Positions 12,769-16,043 of a DNA stretch of 16,043 bases are shown piece after piece. Where the stretch lies: assembly GCF_900764565.1 (NCBI RefSeq), contig NZ_CAAFOM010000085.1, positions 1-16,043 of the forward strand, in the 5' to 3' direction. Below the pieces are notes generated by a model. That model worked only from the letters and a program-made list of their open reading frames with translations, did no database searches and was not told the DNA's origin. The position numbers were made by a program, and so were the translations under genes. Within the stretch, counting starts at the first letter, position 1; every line of letters starts with the position of its first letter. The stretch comes from an uncultured Catenibacterium sp. (GTDB lineage Bacteria > Bacillota_I > Bacilli_A > Erysipelotrichales > Coprobacillaceae).

Positions 12769-13148
12769 TGTTTCAATTAAACTATCAAAGCCATAAATCT
12801 GTCTATGAACAGATTGTAGATAATATTAAAGAACAGATTATGACAGGTGTATTAAAAGAAAATACACAATTACCCACTGTAAGAGAACTCTCTCAATTAC
12901 TTACAATTAATCCTCATACCGTTCAAAAAGCATTCCAGACACTTGACCAGGAAGGCTATATTTATACAATTGCGGATAAAGGTACTTTTGTCTCTTCAAG
13001 AAAATATGTAAAGAGAGATGAAGAAAAAGCCAAAGCTATAATCAATACGATTGTAGAAAGTTATAAAGAACTGATCTATATGGGTATGTCCCAGGATGAA
13101 ATACATAATAAGATTCTAGAGAAGATGAAAGGAGGGCCTCATGATTAA
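12768..13148 (+). CDS. GntR-family regulator, YtrA subfamily
   Basis: A 126-residue regulator. The winged helix (about residues 5-75) has YEQIVDNIKEQIMTGVLKENTQLPTVRELSQLL, NPHTVQKAFQTLDQEGYI and the wing KGTFVS, followed by a short helical tail of about 45 residues. That short tail without an effector domain is the mark of the YtrA subfamily, which characteristically sits beside ABC transporter genes and represses them. The start at 12768 follows a very strong AAGGAGGTGG. It overlaps the next gene, the ABC ATPase, by 8 nt, which matches the expected pairing. The inducer is unknown; in Bacillus the ytr system responds to some cell-wall antibiotics (known for the family, not shown here). Confidence 0.9.
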   Translation: MFQLNYQSHKSVYEQIVDNIKEQIMTGVLKENTQLPTVRELSQLLTINPHTVQKAFQTLDQEGYIYTIADKGTFVSSRKYVKRDEEKAKAIINTIVESYKELIYMGMSQDEIHNKILEKMKGGPHD

Positions 13149-14031
13149 GGTAAAAGATTTATATAAAGTCATTGATGGTGAAGTCGTTCTTGATCATCTC
13201 AATATGCATGTAGAAGAAGGGTCTATCTATGGGTTAATAGGTCCTAATGGTGCAGGTAAAACAACTCTTATTAGACATCTTGTCGGTGTCTTAAAACAGG
13301 ATTCAGGAAAGATCTTTATAGAATCACAGCCTGTCTATGAAAATATAGAATTAAAAAGAAAGATAGGCTATATATCTGATGCTATGTATTTCATAGAAAC
13401 AAACTTAGAAAGAAATGCGAAAGTCTATAAAGACCTGTATCCATCATGGAATCAGGATAGATTTAAAGAACTCTATAAAACATTTAAATTAAATCCTACA
13501 AAGAAGATACAGACATTTTCTAAAGGAATGAGAAAACAGGCATCATTTTGTCTCATTATGTCTACAATGTCTGAATATCTTATATTAGATGAACCTATAG
13601 ATGGATTAGATCCAGTCGCAAGAAAATTAGTCTGGAAATATATTATTGATGATGTTGCCCAAAGGAATCTAACAGTTCTTATTTCTTCTCATAACTTAAA
13701 AGAACTAGAAGGAATAGTAGATCATGTAGGTATATTGTATAAAGGCAAGATTATGAAAGAGTTTGATTTAGAATATATTCAAACACATATTCATAAAATA
13801 CAGGTTTCATTTGGAGATGAAGAAGTTAATCTAGATGCCTTAAATATTGCCTATCAGGAAGAAAGAGGTTCAGTAAAAATATTGATCATTGAAGACTCTC
13901 TCTCTCATATTAGAAAGGTTATAGGAGAGAAGGCACCTCTTATCTTTGATATACTCCCTTTAAGTCTAGAAGAACTCTTTATGTATGAAGTAGGAGGAGA
14001 AGATGATGATATCCAAAAACTCATATTTTAA
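13141..14031 (+). CDS. ABC transporter ATP-binding protein (YtrB-type)
   Basis: A 296-residue ATPase that powers the membrane permease encoded next. Motifs in order: Walker A GPNGAGKT (about 34-41), signature FSKGMRKQ (126-133), Walker B YLILDEP (146-152) with D-loop DGLDP, and the switch histidine His184 in ISSHNL. The signature deviates from LSGGQ in the way common for this subfamily. Residues of about 215-296 form a C-terminal extension. The start at 13141 follows GAAAGGAGGG. It overlaps the regulator gene by 8 nt and the permease gene by 29 nt. The transport direction is probably export or membrane-lipid handling; the substrate is unknown. Confidence 0.92.
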   Translation: MIKVKDLYKVIDGEVVLDHLNMHVEEGSIYGLIGPNGAGKTTLIRHLVGVLKQDSGKIFIESQPVYENIELKRKIGYISDAMYFIETNLERNAKVYKDLYPSWNQDRFKELYKTFKLNPTKKIQTFSKGMRKQASFCLIMSTMSEYLILDEPIDGLDPVARKLVWKYIIDDVAQRNLTVLISSHNLKELEGIVDHVGILYKGKIMKEFDLEYIQTHIHKIQVSFGDEEVNLDALNIAYQEERGSVKILIIEDSLSHIRKVIGEKAPLIFDILPLSLEELFMYEVGGEDDDIQKLIF

Positions 14032-15670
14032 TAAAACCTTCTTTAAGAACCTCATGAAACGTTTCTGGATCATTGGTTTAGGGGTCATGGTATCTTATGT
14101 TTTATTATACCTTTATCCTATCTACCAGGGTGCAAGTTCAGAAGGGTACCAATACTATGCCGCTTATCTCAAGGGATCTTATTTCACAGGAAATCTTATG
14201 ATCTCTTCTATTGCGATACTTACAAGTGTAGCTCTACTCTATTTCTATCATAATCGTACAGCTTCTACGATTATTCATTCATTGCCTATTAAAAGGTCAG
14301 AACTCTATTGGACATCTTTTATTGCAGGTATGATTTTAATGTTTGTACCACTTATTCTTGCGACAGGGATACTTATATTCTATGGGAAAACAATTCCTTT
14401 GTACTATAGAGAACTTTCAATCAACCACTGTCTGAACTGGTTCTTGATTCAAAGTGCACTTATACTCTTTGCGTATGGTATTACGCAGTTGAGTGGAATT
14501 ATTACCGGCAACCTTTATACACATTGTATACTTGGTGTATTCTTTAATAGTTTACCTTGGCTTTGTTCACAATTCTTTACTATCCTTAAATCAGCCTTTA
14601 CCTATGGTGTAGAAGAACCTTCTGTTGCCTTTGAAAACTATTCAACTGCCTTTAACTATGTATTTAATCTAGAAAAATGGCTCACATTACGTACATTAGC
14701 TTATTTGACTATTTATATTGCGATAGGCATCATTTTAGTCTTTATTGCCTATTTCATCTATAAACGTGTTAAGTTAGAATACATTGGTTCTTCTGTTGTA
14801 TTTGATCGTTTAAAGGATATTGTGGTTATTTTAGGAACTCTTGTACTCTCTTCATTTGTGACATTCTTATTTATATCCAATGAAACATCCATCAGTACAA
14901 TGCGTCTTACATTTGTAGTGATTGGCATTATTGTCTCTTTTGTAGGCTACTATATTTCAAGAATGATTGTAGATACAACATTCTATGTCTTTAATAAGAA
15001 GAACTTTAAGAAGTTTGTGATCTATCTTGTCATATTCTCATTCATGTGTGTCTTCTTTGTCTTTGATATTACAGATGAAGAAAACAAGATTCCTAAAACA
15101 GGTACTGTATCTTATGTGACATTCAGTTCTGATTATTCAGGTAATCAGGATGTTAGACTCAATGATTCAGATTCTATTGATATCATTCATGATATCCATA
15201 AAGATATATTAAAAGCCCCACATAACTCTAATAATTCTTCTCATTACTTCAGTATCACTTATCATTTGGTAGATGGTAAAACACTCACACGTTCTTACAA
15301 CATCTCACAGGATTGCTTTGATAAATATGTGAAGGATGATATGAAGGCTCTTTATACAAATGTTTCTTATATGAACCAGATCTTTAGAAATATGCATTGG
15401 ATAGAAGTATCTGTGATGAATTATACAGATGATGCGAATGATACAATCTATTTAAAAGATGATGACTTAAGAGGTTTGAAATTTGCTTTAAGAAAGGACT
15501 ATGAAACTCTTCCAATGGATACTATATCAGATGCAATTAATGATTATAACTATAGTATCGAAGTCACAAATGATAATGATTATATTTTGACTTTCTATAT
15601 TAATAAGGATTTTGAGAATACAGTGACATACTTTAAAAAGAGAGGATACTATAGAAAGATATTTAGATAA
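14003..15670 (+). CDS. ABC transporter permease with C-terminal extracytoplasmic domain
   Basis: A 555-residue membrane protein, partner of the preceding ATPase. About nine hydrophobic segments can be seen (approximately 21-41, 64-83, 104-127, 144-166, 171-190, 233-254, 271-291, 301-319 and 337-355). A soluble tail of about 200 residues follows that begins with a DITDEENKIPKTG linker. The tail recalls the domain annotated as DUF6449 in Firmicutes permeases of this type, a tentative identification. The loop between helices 2 and 3 (NRTASTIIHSLPIKRSELYWT) is typical of ABC-2-like permeases. The start at 14003 follows GGAGGAG; the ATG at 14006 is also possible. With one ATPase and one permease, a complex of two copies each is likely. 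The gene ends 11 bp before the acetyltransferase gene. Confidence 0.88.
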   Translation: MMISKNSYFNKTFFKNLMKRFWIIGLGVMVSYVLLYLYPIYQGASSEGYQYYAAYLKGSYFTGNLMISSIAILTSVALLYFYHNRTASTIIHSLPIKRSELYWTSFIAGMILMFVPLILATGILIFYGKTIPLYYRELSINHCLNWFLIQSALILFAYGITQLSGIITGNLYTHCILGVFFNSLPWLCSQFFTILKSAFTYGVEEPSVAFENYSTAFNYVFNLEKWLTLRTLAYLTIYIAIGIILVFIAYFIYKRVKLEYIGSSVVFDRLKDIVVILGTLVLSSFVTFLFISNETSISTMRLTFVVIGIIVSFVGYYISRMIVDTTFYVFNKKNFKKFVIYLVIFSFMCVFFVFDITDEENKIPKTGTVSYVTFSSDYSGNQDVRLNDSDSIDIIHDIHKDILKAPHNSNNSSHYFSITYHLVDGKTLTRSYNISQDCFDKYVKDDMKALYTNVSYMNQIFRNMHWIEVSVMNYTDDANDTIYLKDDDLRGLKFALRKDYETLPMDTISDAINDYNYSIEVTNDNDYILTFYINKDFENTVTYFKKRGYYRKIFR

Positions 15671-15681
15671 GAGGTGATTTG

Positions 15682-16043
15682 ATGTTTAGACAAATAAAAA
15701 AAGAAGAAGTCCAGACTGTATTTGAACTTATTCTTGATAGAATAGAGTGGATGAATGAGAATAATATCCACCAATGGAATGAGACAAACTATACAGATGC
15801 TTATCCTCTTTCTTATTATGAAGAAAAAAGAGAAGCAGGACAGTTATTTGGCTTGATAGAAGAAGGGCAGATTGTATGTGCGGCTGTCTTATTAGAAGAA
15901 GATGAGAGGTGGAATGATTCTATTCCATCACTCTATGTGCATAATCTAGTCTCTTCTAGAAATAGTAAAGGAGCAGGAAGACGTTTCTTTGCCTATTTAG
16001 AAGACTATGCACATAAACAAAGAAAGACGTATATAAGACTTGA
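15682..16043 (+). CDS. GNAT-family N-acetyltransferase, 5' part (runs off the window)
   Basis: An open frame of 120 complete codons from ATG 15682 to the window end without a stop. The protein starts MFRQIKKEEVQTVFELI and contains YEEKREAGQLFGLIEEGQIVCAAVLLEE, then YVHNLVSSRNSKGAGRRFFAYLEDYA. The last block fits GNAT motif A, the acetyl-CoA pyrophosphate-binding turn R/QxxGxG/A followed by a helix. The ribosome binding site GAGGTGA lies 7 nt upstream, and the gene starts 11 bp after the permease stop, so it is probably the sixth gene of the operon. The substrate cannot be inferred, and the C-terminal third is missing. Confidence 0.8.
   Translation, partial: MFRQIKKEEVQTVFELILDRIEWMNENNIHQWNETNYTDAYPLSYYEEKREAGQLFGLIEEGQIVCAAVLLEEDERWNDSIPSLYVHNLVSSRNSKGAGRRFFAYLEDYAHKQRKTYIRL

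Overview
This is a 16 kb, AT-rich (about one third G+C by eye), densely coded stretch of a low-GC Gram-positive (Bacillota) chromosome. Strong AAGGAGG-type ribosome binding sites, short intrinsic terminators and a gene mix of glycogen phosphorylase, sucrose-6-phosphate hydrolase, LytTR, YtrA-type GntR and Cof-type HAD proteins fit an anaerobic gut Firmicute. I lean towards an Erysipelotrichia/Coprobacillaceae-like organism, but that is inference. The first 21 bases are not genomic: they match the 3' end of the Illumina TruSeq read-2 adapter, so the window starts at a contig edge. I see no tRNA, rRNA, CRISPR array, insertion sequence or phage gene.

Layout: 22-987 is the C-terminal part of glycogen phosphorylase, closed by a terminator. 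1075-2277 is an RlmI-like 23S rRNA methyltransferase, converging on and overlapping by 4 nt a LytTR regulator (2274-2900, minus). A 269-bp structured intergenic region separates the LytTR gene from a divergent XRE regulator (3170-3481). The XRE gene converges on an AIM24-family protein (3493-4254, minus), which lies downstream of a divergent-looking deoxyribose-phosphate aldolase (4308-5009, minus). From 5127 a plus-strand unit carries a GntR/UTRA regulator, sucrose-6-phosphate hydrolase, a three-helix membrane protein with a large ectodomain, and a DUF5052-like lipoprotein (to 9377). Next come a DUF362/ferredoxin protein (9449-10573, plus), converging on a Cof-type HAD phosphatase (10596-11375, minus) and a histidine phosphatase (11431-12015, minus).

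The most system-like part is the right end. The histidine phosphatase gene and a six-gene plus-strand operon diverge from a 19-bp-spaced, MerR-type promoter that contains a near-perfect inverted repeat. The operon encodes a cysteine-containing MerR regulator, an 87-residue Cys-rich protein, a YtrA-type GntR regulator, an ABC ATPase, a nine-helix permease with a 200-residue extracytoplasmic domain, and the start of a GNAT acetyltransferase. It looks like a stress-responsive ABC system under two regulators.

Two architectural themes recur. Stop codons sit inside or within a few bases of terminator hairpins at seven of eight terminators. In several genes the likely -10 box lies only about 6 nt from the Shine-Dalgarno sequence, which implies extremely short leaders.
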